From: Planctomycetia bacterium
Lineage (GTDB): Bacteria; Planctomycetota; Phycisphaerae; Phycisphaerales; SM1A02
Direction of reading: 5' to 3'
Assembly: GCA_005787685.1 (NCBI GenBank)
Contig: SYAC01000014.1
Span: forward strand, 62,001-126,000
DNA length: 64,000 nt
Shown: positions 26,379-34,865 of the stretch, one piece after another
Numbering within the stretch: the first letter of the stretch is position 1
Layout of the letters: each line of letters starts with the position of its first letter
Position numbers and translations under genes: made by a program
The notes under the pieces: generated by a model
Told to the model about the DNA's origin: nothing
Seen by the model: only the letters and a program-made list of their open reading frames with translations
Databases searched by the model: none

Positions 26379-27605
26379 CTAGCCCTGGGGCGCAAGCATT
26401 CTTCCAACAACAGCGGGCTTCAGCGGAAACTCCTGCAAACATTGGCGCAAATCATTCAGGGTTAATTTTTCAATTCGCTCCATTTCTATTTCTATTGGAA
26501 TAGGTGGCAATCCATAGGCCCACTGGGAGCCCAATCGATGCATTCTTCCAGATGGACGCTCGCTTGCCAGCGCAATTTCTGTGGCAATGCGCGCGCGAGC
26601 TCTATCTAACTCCTCTTGTTGAAGCGCCTCACCAAGTTTTTCCATTTCTGCGCGCAGTCTCTTTTCAACCTTGGCAACATTTTGGTTTTCACACGCCGCA
26701 AACACCAAATACTCGCCAACACCATCGCGTCCCTCGTATGAACACGAGGCCTCCTCGGCTAATCCGGTTTCCACAAGGCTCCAATAAAACTTGCTTCCCT
26801 CCTTGTCACCAACAATTTGGCTTATCAAACTGCTGGCGTAACGACGCGAATCACCGAGCGCTGGCGCTGGCATCATCATGCCTAGATAGGCGCGATTGGT
26901 GTTCGGCATAACATGCGTAAATTCGCTTGGTGTTGGCGTGAATGGTGTTTGAATCCGACCGGGCTTTCCGCGTGGCCACTGTCCACAAAGACGCTCGGCC
27001 TCCAATTTCACTTTTTCAAAATCAATGGGACCCGCCACCGCCAGAACCATGTTGTCGGCTGCGTATCTATTGAAAAAATAGGTGGACATTTCATCCTTTG
27101 GCAACGCGGCAACCGTTTGTTTTGTTCCAAGAACCCTATGAGAAAGCGGATGGCCCTTGTAGTAGGTTTCCATCATCTTTTCGTAGAGCCTCATAAACGG
27201 GTTGTCCTCATACATGGCTATCTCTTCCAGAATGACGCCGCGCTCCTCCTCAAAATCCTCGTCTCGAAGCGCCGGCCGAAGAATGTCCGACAGAATTTCT
27301 ATGGCTGTAAAAATATGCTCCGGAAGAACGTGCGCATGAAACGCTGTCATTTCTCCGCTTGTGAACGCGTTGTGACTGGCGCCAATTTCATCAAAGTCGT
27401 TATTCACATCAAGCGCAGTGCGGTGCGCAGAGCCTTTGAACATCATGTGCTCTAGGAAGTGACTTACGCCCATAATGTTGCTTGATTCATCTCTGGCGCC
27501 AGTGCGCACAAAAAAACCCGCGGCCGCCGTGTGGGTTGATTGATCGACCTCGCCAACAACCAATAGTCCGTTTGAAAGACGCGCTTCTTGATACACAAAT
27601 GTCAT
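26379..27605 (-). CDS. M16 family zinc peptidase (processing peptidase-like)
   Basis: Pitrilysin-superfamily metallopeptidase of 408 aa. The inverted zinc motif HFLEH occupies residues 49-53, with the second Glu ligand in GVILEEIAMYED about 75 residues later. Also typical: AFTSGEMTAFHAHVLPEH and the C-terminal half-domain without a zinc motif, containing RPSGRMHRLGSQWAYG. The size equals one mitochondrial processing peptidase-like subunit. No signal peptide, so cytoplasmic. The start is supported by a TAGAAT hexamer 6 nt upstream of the ATG. Confidence 0.93.
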   Translation of the reverse strand: MTFVYQEARLSNGLLVVGEVDQSTHTAAAGFFVRTGARDESSNIMGVSHFLEHMMFKGSAHRTALDVNNDFDEIGASHNAFTSGEMTAFHAHVLPEHIFTAIEILSDILRPALRDEDFEEERGVILEEIAMYEDNPFMRLYEKMMETYYKGHPLSHRVLGTKQTVAALPKDEMSTYFFNRYAADNMVLAVAGPIDFEKVKLEAERLCGQWPRGKPGRIQTPFTPTPSEFTHVMPNTNRAYLGMMMPAPALGDSRRYASSLISQIVGDKEGSKFYWSLVETGLAEEASCSYEGRDGVGEYLVFAACENQNVAKVEKRLRAEMEKLGEALQQEELDRARARIATEIALASERPSGRMHRLGSQWAYGLPPIPIEIEMERIEKLTLNDLRQCLQEFPLKPAVVGRMLAPQG

Positions 27606-27611
27606 ATGAGG

Positions 27612-27617
27612 ATTCTA
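27612..27617 (-). promoter_or_regulatory. -10 element of the M16 peptidase gene, leaderless type
   Basis: TAGAAT (27617-27612) matches the -10 consensus in five of six bases and ends exactly 6 nt before the ATG at 27605. No ribosome-binding site is seen. The -35 is not clear. Confidence 0.5.
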
Positions 27618-27741
27618 GTTTGAGATTTGAACAAATTCGTTATCGGGTTAGATTTATTGAAAATGCAAAAAGACTCGGAAATATCGTCTAATTTTATTCT
27701 TTCAATTTGTGTGGTGCTTGTCTATAAAGCATGATTTATGC

Positions 27742-28092
27742 ATGAATTTCATGTCTAGAAAATCTCCGAGCGCGACTACTTCGTTTATGGCGAATTCCTC
27801 CTTTGGAGAAAACCGACGCAGTCAACTGCGTGCGATTGGTTCTGGTGAAATTATTATCGCCTGGCACCACCAGCCTAATCTACCGCGACCGTATTTCACG
27901 CTGGACATCAGCGAATGTGGGGCGCGGATTGTTGTGGATACCCTGCTTCCAGAAGGTCTAACGGGTTTGACGCTCGTACATAGGCCAACCGGAATTCGAA
28001 TTGACCGCTCATCCATGGTGATTTGGTCCCGCTCTGTTCGGGATAAGATTGGAAATTTAGAGCAATACGAATCGGGAATACGATTTTTTTAA
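27742..28092 (+). CDS. PilZ domain protein
   Basis: Likely c-di-GMP receptor of 116 aa from the ATG at 27742 (or the in-frame ATG at 27751). The two binding motifs are present: RSQLR (RxxxR) about residue 35 and DISECG (D/NxSxxG) about 28 residues later, and the domain closes with ESGIRFF. It stands alone, so it is a free-standing adaptor whose output is unknown. A diguanylate cyclase gene lies 0.8 kb away on the other strand. Convergent with recO. Confidence 0.85.
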   Translation: MNFMSRKSPSATTSFMANSSFGENRRSQLRAIGSGEIIIAWHHQPNLPRPYFTLDISECGARIVVDTLLPEGLTGLTLVHRPTGIRIDRSSMVIWSRSVRDKIGNLEQYESGIRFF

Positions 28093-28111
28093 TCTCACTC
28101 TAAATCTGAAA

Positions 28112-28855
28112 TTAGCGCGCGCGCGATAGTTTTTGAAAGCCAGTGGGCAGGGTTCCGAATACTGCCGCCATGGTTGCTGGTTCTTCTCCCAAAACATTGC
28201 GCAAGTGTGAGGCAAGCAATCGATTTGCCCTATGTAATCCCTCGTCGTCAGTAGATGGCTCTTTATGAAGCGCAAGTGATTCAAGCGCCACAAGCGTGCC
28301 CCTTCGAATTCTCCAGTGATTTGGTATTCCAGAATCGGTTGTGAAACGACCCTCGACAGGATCAAACGCAAGCGTGTTTGCTTGTGGATCTGGATCTGTC
28401 AATTCAGGTCGCCACCCTGTTTCTTCCAGTAACGACCACTGAAATCGTAAAAGTGAAAGATTGTGCGCTTCACCATTTTGAAGCGCTCTTAAATGCAAAA
28501 CAGTTGTGGCATACAGGGCTGGGTGTGGGTCGGCTGTTGGCAACATTCTTCCCAGCATGTCCGCCACATACCAGCCCGATCGATTTGCTTGCAGGCTATC
28601 CCTTAGTTTTGGAAATGTTTCACGCACATCCCACTCTGTAAGCGTGGCAAGCTCGCTTTCTCTCTTTGAAATAAATCCTATTTCTCCGCGCGAAAGAACG
28701 TCAAAGCCACCAGAAAATTTACCCTTGTCGCGCCTTGCGCCCTTAGCCAATCCCCGAACAATTCCGTTTGCTTTTGTAAACAAAACAACCGCCTGGCTTG
28801 TTTCTGACCAATCCCAGTGGCGAATACAAAGAGCTTCATCAATTAATGCTGTCAA
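28112..28855 (-). CDS. recO: DNA repair protein RecO
   Basis: RecFOR-pathway mediator that anneals strands and loads RecA. 247 aa. N-terminal OB fold with the family pattern ALCIRHWDWSETSQAVVLFT, GIVRGLAKGARRDKGKF and LSRGEIGF, then the helical domain (LRFQWSLLEETGW). The N-terminus matches family alignments if translation starts at the TTG at 28855, since no ATG is nearby. The cysteines of zinc-binding RecO proteins are absent. Confidence 0.9.
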   Translation of the reverse strand: MTALIDEALCIRHWDWSETSQAVVLFTKANGIVRGLAKGARRDKGKFSGGFDVLSRGEIGFISKRESELATLTEWDVRETFPKLRDSLQANRSGWYVADMLGRMLPTADPHPALYATTVLHLRALQNGEAHNLSLLRFQWSLLEETGWRPELTDPDPQANTLAFDPVEGRFTTDSGIPNHWRIRRGTLVALESLALHKEPSTDDEGLHRANRLLASHLRNVLGEEPATMAAVFGTLPTGFQKLSRAR

Positions 28856-28904
28856 TGTATTTGTATTTTAAAATGAGTTTTAAAATCCAGGGCTTATTTA
28901 GAAA

Positions 28905-29870
28905 CTAATTCGAGGGTTCAACACGATTTCGTCCTAATTTTTTTGCCCTATGCAGTAGCTTATCTGCAGCGCCAAGCAGGGCCTGGGGCGTAATTTCCTC
29001 ATTGAAATTTGCTGTGTCGCAAACTCCAAAACTTGCTGTAATGTTAAAATTTTTGTTTTGGGGCCAAGTTTTCAATTGAATATCGTTTCGAAGGCGTTCT
29101 GCGACCTCGATGGCGAATTGAATACTTGTTGATGGCAAGATAAGCGCAAACTCTTCTCCGCCAATACGACATGCGATATCCATTGCTCGTCCACTTGAAA
29201 GCGTTTGGGCAACACCCAAAAGAACCTCATCACCAAAGATGTGTCCAAACCGAGTATTCACTCTTTTAAATCGATCTATATCGCAAAGCACTAGCGAAAG
29301 TGGTTGACCGTCTCGTTTGAATTGCGAAATCGCTTGAATCATTCGCTCGTCAAAATAGCCGCGGTTTTTAAGTCTGGTATGTGAGTCAAGTTGAGCACGT
29401 TCCTCTAACAATTTCACACGGCCTTGGATACGCAGGGCTGCGCGAACGCGCGCCCTTAATTCGGACGCGTCAAATGGCTTGAAAATAAAATCCATGGCGC
29501 CCATATCAAGCGTCTTAACGATGTCGACCGTTTTCCTGCTGGAGCCAATAAACATCACTGCAATATTTTTTGTTTCGGAGTCTTCTTTTAGCCTTGAGAG
29601 CAATTTAAGCCCATCTATTTCGTCTGTTTCTATGTTTAGCAAAATAACTTCTGGTTTAATAGTTTTTGCTTTCAAAAAACCGTCTATCGAAATCGTTGTG
29701 CCATGAAATTCGACCCACTCGGTTTGCAGCTCCGATTTTAAAAGATCATGCATGGCTGCAGATTCAGTAATTGCGAGCAGTCGCGGAATTGGGTTTTCTT
29801 CAACAGCCTTTGAAATATTGCCTTTAGCGGTCATTTGGCTGCTGTTGGGTTGGGATTCGTTAATTTTCAT
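28905..29870 (-). CDS. Diguanylate cyclase (GGEEF) with degenerate receiver domain
   Basis: 321 aa. Residues about 30-150 fold like a response-regulator receiver: the Lys is kept (FIFKPFD), but the phosphoacceptor Asp is Asn (LLNIETD, N79) and the usual acidic pair near the N-terminus is not there. Residues about 155-318 form a GGDEF domain with the active variant GGEEF, DIDRFKRVN substrate loop and GDEVL; the RxxD inhibitory site (RAMD) sits five residues before GGEEF. It should make c-di-GMP with product inhibition, but regulation by phosphorylation is doubtful. Divergent from the MBL hydrolase gene. Confidence 0.88.
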   Translation of the reverse strand: MKINESQPNSSQMTAKGNISKAVEENPIPRLLAITESAAMHDLLKSELQTEWVEFHGTTISIDGFLKAKTIKPEVILLNIETDEIDGLKLLSRLKEDSETKNIAVMFIGSSRKTVDIVKTLDMGAMDFIFKPFDASELRARVRAALRIQGRVKLLEERAQLDSHTRLKNRGYFDERMIQAISQFKRDGQPLSLVLCDIDRFKRVNTRFGHIFGDEVLLGVAQTLSSGRAMDIACRIGGEEFALILPSTSIQFAIEVAERLRNDIQLKTWPQNKNFNITASFGVCDTANFNEEITPQALLGAADKLLHRAKKLGRNRVEPSN

Positions 29871-30062
29871 GCGTCTTGCCTGGTTCCGTGGTGAGCGATC
29901 TAGCTTTAATTCTCTACTATTACTAACTATAGGATTTAACTGTCACATATTGATAAATAATTAAAAAAGTTGCTAAATTGCATATTTATTTGGTTAAATG
30001 TGGGTACACTCAGGATTTAGAAAGCCCAGCCGCACGAAAGTGCTGTTGAAGGAGATTCAGCC

Positions 30063-31019
30063 ATGGTTCCTAAGCCGCCGCCCAAAGAAGGGCAATTAGG
30101 CTTCCTTTTTTTACCGCCGTTGCGCGTCCAAGGCATTAGTGTCGCGGGCGAACAGGCTGTTGTTCATGTTCCTGAGCTTGATATTGTTTTTGATATAGGC
30201 CTGTGTCCACGCGCAACCCTTGCTGCGGGAACGGTTTGTCTAAGCCACGCCCATATGGACCATGTTGCCGGTCTGCCTTATTGGTTTAGTCAAAGGTCGT
30301 TTCAAAAATTGGGGACCGGGCGTGTTTTGTGCCACCCAAAACTCGTTCGTCCGCTTGAGGTCATGATGGAGTCCTGGATTGATTTAGAGCGACAAAAGAC
30401 GCCACACGAAATTGTGGGTATTGAGCCAGACGGCCACTACCAATTGCGACCGAACATGAATGTGCGCGCAATTGAAGTTAGCCACTCCACGCCCGCTCTT
30501 GGATTTTGTGTCATCGAAAATCGAAGCAAGCTCAAAGATGAGTTTCAGGGATTCCCTCAAGATCGTCTGCGAGAATTAAAACTTTCTGGGACAGAAATTT
30601 CCCGCGTTTCTGAAATTCCTTTGGTGGCCTACACCGGTGACACAGAAACTGGTCCATTTCTCTTTCGCGATGAGTTCACAAACGCTAAGATTGTGATCAC
30701 CGAATGCACCTTCTTTGAAAAGGAGCACAAGGATCGAGCTCGTGTGGGTAGACATATTCATGTTGATGATCTTTTGCCACTTATGCAGGCGTGGAAAGCA
30801 GAACATGTTGTCATCACACACATTAGTCGTCGAACAAATTTGCAATTTGCGCGCGAGCGCCTTGCCGAAGTTCTTGGTTCACACATGGATCGGATTCATA
30901 TTTTAATGGATCATCGAACAAACCGACAGCGCCTTGAGGGGCAGGTGCTTGAAAGTGGTGAGGCGGCTACAAAAAAATCTTCCGCCGAAAATTTGGTTAA
31001 GCCCATCTCTGAAAAATAA
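30063..31019 (+). CDS. MBL-fold metallohydrolase, RNase Z-like
   Basis: 318 aa. The metallo-beta-lactamase zinc motif is SHAHMDHVAG near residue 62, with AYTGDTE and a late His in THISRRT; this arrangement follows RNase Z-like proteins (tRNA 3' processing) more than hydrolases of small molecules. The exosite region of true RNase Z is not obvious to me, so the substrate stays open. GAAGGAG lies 8 nt before the ATG. It is the gene upstream of dnaA. Confidence 0.82.
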   Translation: MVPKPPPKEGQLGFLFLPPLRVQGISVAGEQAVVHVPELDIVFDIGLCPRATLAAGTVCLSHAHMDHVAGLPYWFSQRSFQKLGTGRVLCHPKLVRPLEVMMESWIDLERQKTPHEIVGIEPDGHYQLRPNMNVRAIEVSHSTPALGFCVIENRSKLKDEFQGFPQDRLRELKLSGTEISRVSEIPLVAYTGDTETGPFLFRDEFTNAKIVITECTFFEKEHKDRARVGRHIHVDDLLPLMQAWKAEHVVITHISRRTNLQFARERLAEVLGSHMDRIHILMDHRTNRQRLEGQVLESGEAATKKSSAENLVKPISEK

Positions 31020-31203
31020 AAATCTTCACAAAATATTTTAATTTGGTTGACGATAGGGCAAAGTGGTTTTACATTGTCTTGCCGTGCTTCGTGAAGGACT
31101 TCGTTGTGCGGGCTTGTTGATGTTTTGTTTTTTTGGGTGGCGTGAATGGACGCAAACCACCTCCAATCTGAATTCGAATTTGCGCTTGATTTGATCTTCA
31201 AAA

Positions 31204-32610
31204 ATGTCCTCCACCGATAAAGAACTTCAAGAAAAAATGTACGCCTACCTTCGGCGTCACCATCCTGAAATTTGTCGGCATTGGTTCGACGAAATTTCTG
31301 TCGCTGGTGTTGAGGGCGGCTTGTTAAGACTGGTTGTAAACGAGCCTGTTCGCTTGAAATATTTGCAGCGAACTTGTGTCCCCTTGTTTACGGAAGCGGC
31401 TCAGTCCGCCTCTGGGCGTCTTATGACCGTTCGGTTTGTTGGGTCTGATGTTGAGAAGGTTGACACGTCTATCAAGTTTGCTCGTCCTGTTCATGTTGAG
31501 GATGGTTCAGTAGAGGGTGGTATTTCAGAAACTCCACTTTTGCTTGATGAGCAGGTTCTTCTCAGTCCTGACTATTGTTTTGACGCGTTTGTGGTCGGCC
31601 CCGGAAACCGTTTGGCCCATGCTGCCGCGCTCGCCGTGACATCAAAACTTGGTCGGGTATATAACCCGTTCTTTATTCATGGTGCTGTTGGTTTGGGAAA
31701 AACACACCTGTTGCAATCGGTTTGCCAAGCCACTCTGCGCAATCAGCCGGGCGCGAGAATTTTGTACATCAGTTGCAATACTTTTATGGATGCCTTTCAC
31801 GAGTGCGTCCGAATTGGTCGCATGAGCGACTTCCGCTTGCGATTTCGTAATGTCGACCTTTTGGTTATTGATGACATTCATTTTTTATCCCGTCGCGAGC
31901 AAACTCAAGAGGAGTTTTTTCACACGTTCAATATGTTGCATCAATCTGGGCGCCAAATCGTGTTAAGTTCGGACGCTGCCCCGTCTGAAATTCCAGATCT
32001 TGAAGAGCGTTTGGTTAGTCGATTTAACAGTGGACTTGTCGCGCGAATTGATCGTCCTTGTTACGAAACGCGTGTGTCCATTTTAAAAGCCAAGGCCAAG
32101 ATGCATGATCTTCAACTTTTAGACGATGTGGCCGCCTATGTCGCGGCAAGAATTGATTCCAATATTCGCGAGCTTGAGGGTGCTCTCACCAAAATACGCG
32201 GTGTTGCCATGGCTCTTGGTAAAACAATTGACCTTGATCTTGCAAAAGAGGCCTTGGGAGTAAATGTAATTGCGATTGGTTCTAAAAACAATCAGCCTTC
32301 CATGCAGACTATTCTTGATTCGGTAGCCCAATATTACGATGTCAAAATGACTGACCTGTTGGGAAAACGTCGGCACAAAAGTGTTGTTCTACCCCGCCAG
32401 GTTTGTATGTGGCTAGCTCGTCGCCACACGCGTTACAGCTTGCAAGAAATTGGTGGATATTTGGGTGGTCGTGACCACACCACGGTTCTTCATGCGGTTC
32501 GAACAGTAACCGCCAGAAGCGAAATGGATGGATGCTTACGAACGGATGTTGAGCATTTAGAAGAAGGTCTGAAAAGTTCTGGGTTTGTTTCACCGACTTC
32601 CCCACAGTGA
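31204..32610 (+). CDS. dnaA: Chromosomal replication initiator protein DnaA
   Basis: AAA+ ATPase that binds DnaA boxes and melts the origin. 468 aa. N-terminal domain I (about residues 1-80), a short linker, Walker A GAVGLGKTH near residue 160, Walker B VIDDIHFL near 220, and the C-terminal DNA-binding domain ending in GGRDHTTVLHA. No Shine-Dalgarno lies upstream of the ATG. The downstream intergenic region carries DnaA-box-like sequences. Confidence 0.97.
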   Translation: MSSTDKELQEKMYAYLRRHHPEICRHWFDEISVAGVEGGLLRLVVNEPVRLKYLQRTCVPLFTEAAQSASGRLMTVRFVGSDVEKVDTSIKFARPVHVEDGSVEGGISETPLLLDEQVLLSPDYCFDAFVVGPGNRLAHAAALAVTSKLGRVYNPFFIHGAVGLGKTHLLQSVCQATLRNQPGARILYISCNTFMDAFHECVRIGRMSDFRLRFRNVDLLVIDDIHFLSRREQTQEEFFHTFNMLHQSGRQIVLSSDAAPSEIPDLEERLVSRFNSGLVARIDRPCYETRVSILKAKAKMHDLQLLDDVAAYVAARIDSNIRELEGALTKIRGVAMALGKTIDLDLAKEALGVNVIAIGSKNNQPSMQTILDSVAQYYDVKMTDLLGKRRHKSVVLPRQVCMWLARRHTRYSLQEIGGYLGGRDHTTVLHAVRTVTARSEMDGCLRTDVEHLEEGLKSSGFVSPTSPQ

Positions 32611-32917
32611 ATGAACAGGCCGATTTGTCTGTGAACAACCTTTCTGATTCGTTCGGAAATTTTCAATGAATCTGGGTGTCATTGTTGCTTTGCTGCAAAT
32701 TTTGAATTTTATTTTCAAATTGCCGTAAGGTTTTAAAAGCGAAAGAAACAAGTCGAACGGCGAGCGACATGTTGCGCACAGACTTGTATTTTCTTAAGCA
32801 CTGATTTTGTGGATACTTGCGATCTATTCTGATTCATTATTCACAATCAGACAGCCCCTTTATCTATGACTGTGAATATATCTATGAATAATGAAGCAAG
32901 GGAAGCATCAACTCAAA
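32611..32917. other. Candidate replication origin region (DnaA-box cluster)
   Basis: A 307-nt AT-rich gap between dnaA and fpg. One perfect DnaA box (consensus TTWTNCACA) is at 32837-32845, and three with one mismatch are at 32630-32638, 32808-32816 and 32871-32879, the last three on the opposite strand. The segment around 32696-32736 is strongly AT-rich and could be an unwinding element. Position next to dnaA agrees with many bacterial origins, but GC skew could not be computed here. Confidence 0.5.
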
Positions 32918-33766
32918 TTATGTCCTGGTCTTATTGCTTCGATTTAATTTCTGACAAGCGGGACAAAATACGGTCGTCCTTTGAGCGCACACTATCTTTC
33001 TTAAAACAGCTCCACATTTGACACACGGCTCCCCATGACGACCATAGACCTGATGGGTCTTCTGATATGTACCGGCGCTTCCTAGGGCATCTCTGTGGTC
33101 TTGAATGGTGGAACCACCACCGTGAATCGAGCTCTTTAGGATGATTTGAAGATTGTGAACAAGCTTCTTGATTTCTAGGAAGCTTAATGAATTCGCTTTA
33201 CGCAACGGATGAATTCGTGTTTGAAACAAAGACTCGTCCGCATAGATATTTCCAACACCGGCCAAAATCGATTGATTCAATAGGGCGGCTTTTATAGAAA
33301 ATTTGCGGTCGAGCAAATTCAGTCGTAATTGCTCCGCCGTTATTGCAATGGCGTCTGGACCCAATTTTGACCAAACACTATTGCGCACAATTTGCATAGA
33401 TTGATATGCGCGCACATGTCCAAAGCGACGCGGATCTTTATGGTGCAACTCGAATTTTTTACCGTTATGAATGAGTACCCAGTGAACATGCACGTGCGCG
33501 GCGCGCTCGGATTGAAACGGACGGATTGTTAAAGAACCGCTCATGCCCATGTGAAAAAGCATGACCCGACCACACACAGACTCCAGAACAAATTGTTTCC
33601 CGTGGCGAACAATTCGCGCTATGGTGAGACCCAAAAGAAGGTCGCTCGGATCACTGGGGCCGCGCACAAAACTTGATCTGTGAACATGCACAGAAACAAT
33701 GGTTGAGCCAACGCATTTGCGTGATAAACCGCGACAAATTGTCTCAACTTCGGGTAGTTCTGGCAC
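32918..33766 (-). CDS. fpg: Formamidopyrimidine-DNA glycosylase
   Basis: Base-excision repair enzyme removing oxidised purines such as 8-oxoguanine, with AP-lyase activity. 282 aa from GTG 33766. The catalytic N-terminal PELPEVET (Pro after the initiator Met), the conserved HGKQF Lys, the helix-two-turn-helix region (AGVGNIYADESLF) and the C-terminal zinc finger CVKCG-CPAC with the conserved Arg in AQRTT are present. No ribosome-binding site; a TATAGA hexamer lies 8 nt before the GTG and overlaps the moxR promoter. Confidence 0.96.
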   Translation of the reverse strand: MPELPEVETICRGLSRKCVGSTIVSVHVHRSSFVRGPSDPSDLLLGLTIARIVRHGKQFVLESVCGRVMLFHMGMSGSLTIRPFQSERAAHVHVHWVLIHNGKKFELHHKDPRRFGHVRAYQSMQIVRNSVWSKLGPDAIAITAEQLRLNLLDRKFSIKAALLNQSILAGVGNIYADESLFQTRIHPLRKANSLSFLEIKKLVHNLQIILKSSIHGGGSTIQDHRDALGSAGTYQKTHQVYGRHGEPCVKCGAVLRKIVCAQRTTVFCPACQKLNRSNKTRT

Positions 33767-33774
33767 TCATCAAC

Positions 33775-33782
33775 TCTATACT
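33775..33782. promoter_or_regulatory. Overlapping divergent -10 elements of fpg and moxR
   Basis: The plus strand reads TATACT at 33777-33782, 6 nt before the moxR ATG at 33789. The minus strand reads TATAGA at 33780-33775, 8 nt before the fpg GTG at 33766. The two hexamers share four base pairs, so polymerase can occupy only one at a time. Confidence 0.5.
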
Positions 33783-33788
33783 GAATGC

Positions 33789-34865
33789 ATGAACGAAACC
33801 GAATCAAACAGCATGTCAGAACACGAAATCACCAATGAAATTTCCTGGGCCCTGGAGGCGGTTGGTCGAGTTCGCTCAGAAGTCCACAAAATAATTGTTG
33901 GCCAAGAACAGGTCCTTGATGAAGTTTTATTAACCATGGTCTGCGGCGGTCATGCGGTTGTGGAGGGAGTGCCGGGACTGGCGAAAACTTTATTAATTTC
34001 AACCCTGGCCAAATGTCTTTCTTTGCAATTCAGCAGAATTCAATTTACCCCAGACTTAATGCCCTCCGATATCACAGGAACAGAAGTGATAGAAGAAGAT
34101 CGCTCCACAGGTATGCGATCACTTCGATTTGTTCGTGGTCCTATTTTTGCCAACATTGTTCTTGCAGATGAAATCAATAGAACGCCGCCCAAAACCCAGG
34201 CCGCTCTTTTGGAGTCCATGCAAGAGCGTCAGGTGACGGTTGGTGGTGTCACGCACAAGCTTGCGAATCCATTCTTTGTGCTTGCCACACAAAATCCAAT
34301 CGAGCAAGAAGGAACTTATTCACTACCCGAAGCACAACTTGATCGATTTATGTTGAACATTCGTATTGGATACCCAAGTGAGCAGCAAGAATTAGAAATT
34401 GTTTCGCGTACCACGGGCCAAGCCAAATCCGAAGCAGTTTCCGTTCTCGACTCCATGGATCTAATGAGGGTTCAGGCCGCGGTTCGTCAAATACCAATCG
34501 CCGACCACGTGGCACGCTACGCGTTGCGAATTGTTCGGGCAACACGGTCAGGTGAAAATGATGGCTCCTTAAACACAGCTACTCCAAAAATTGTGAAAGA
34601 CTATGTTTCTTGGGGCGGCGGACCGCGAGCGAGTCAATTTTTAGTGTTGGCCGCGAAAGCAAAGGCTTTATTTTCGGGTGAAACACACGTTCTTCCAAAG
34701 CACATTCAAGAAGTTGCCTTGCCCGTTCTTCGCCATCGCGTTGTCACAAATTTCAACGCCGAGGCGGATGGTGTGAACTCGGATGTTGTTGTGCAAGCAC
34801 TGCTCAACACAATTCCTCTTGATGCATCAACTGGCCAACGACCATTAGGCACGCTTATCCAGTGA
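33789..34865 (+). CDS. MoxR family AAA+ ATPase
   Basis: Chaperone-like ATPase of 358 aa. Walker A is GVPGLAKT near residue 60, in the GxPGxAKT form usual for MoxR; Walker B is VLADEINRTPPKTQAA near 125; sensor 1 is ATQNPIEQEGTYSLPEAQLDRF. MoxR proteins typically act with von Willebrand-domain partners encoded beside them, as here. The frame is open to 33699; I place the start at the ATG 33789 since the homologous region begins just after it and a -10 hexamer lies 6 nt upstream. First of seven tightly packed genes. Confidence 0.94.
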   Translation: MNETESNSMSEHEITNEISWALEAVGRVRSEVHKIIVGQEQVLDEVLLTMVCGGHAVVEGVPGLAKTLLISTLAKCLSLQFSRIQFTPDLMPSDITGTEVIEEDRSTGMRSLRFVRGPIFANIVLADEINRTPPKTQAALLESMQERQVTVGGVTHKLANPFFVLATQNPIEQEGTYSLPEAQLDRFMLNIRIGYPSEQQELEIVSRTTGQAKSEAVSVLDSMDLMRVQAAVRQIPIADHVARYALRIVRATRSGENDGSLNTATPKIVKDYVSWGGGPRASQFLVLAAKAKALFSGETHVLPKHIQEVALPVLRHRVVTNFNAEADGVNSDVVVQALLNTIPLDASTGQRPLGTLIQ

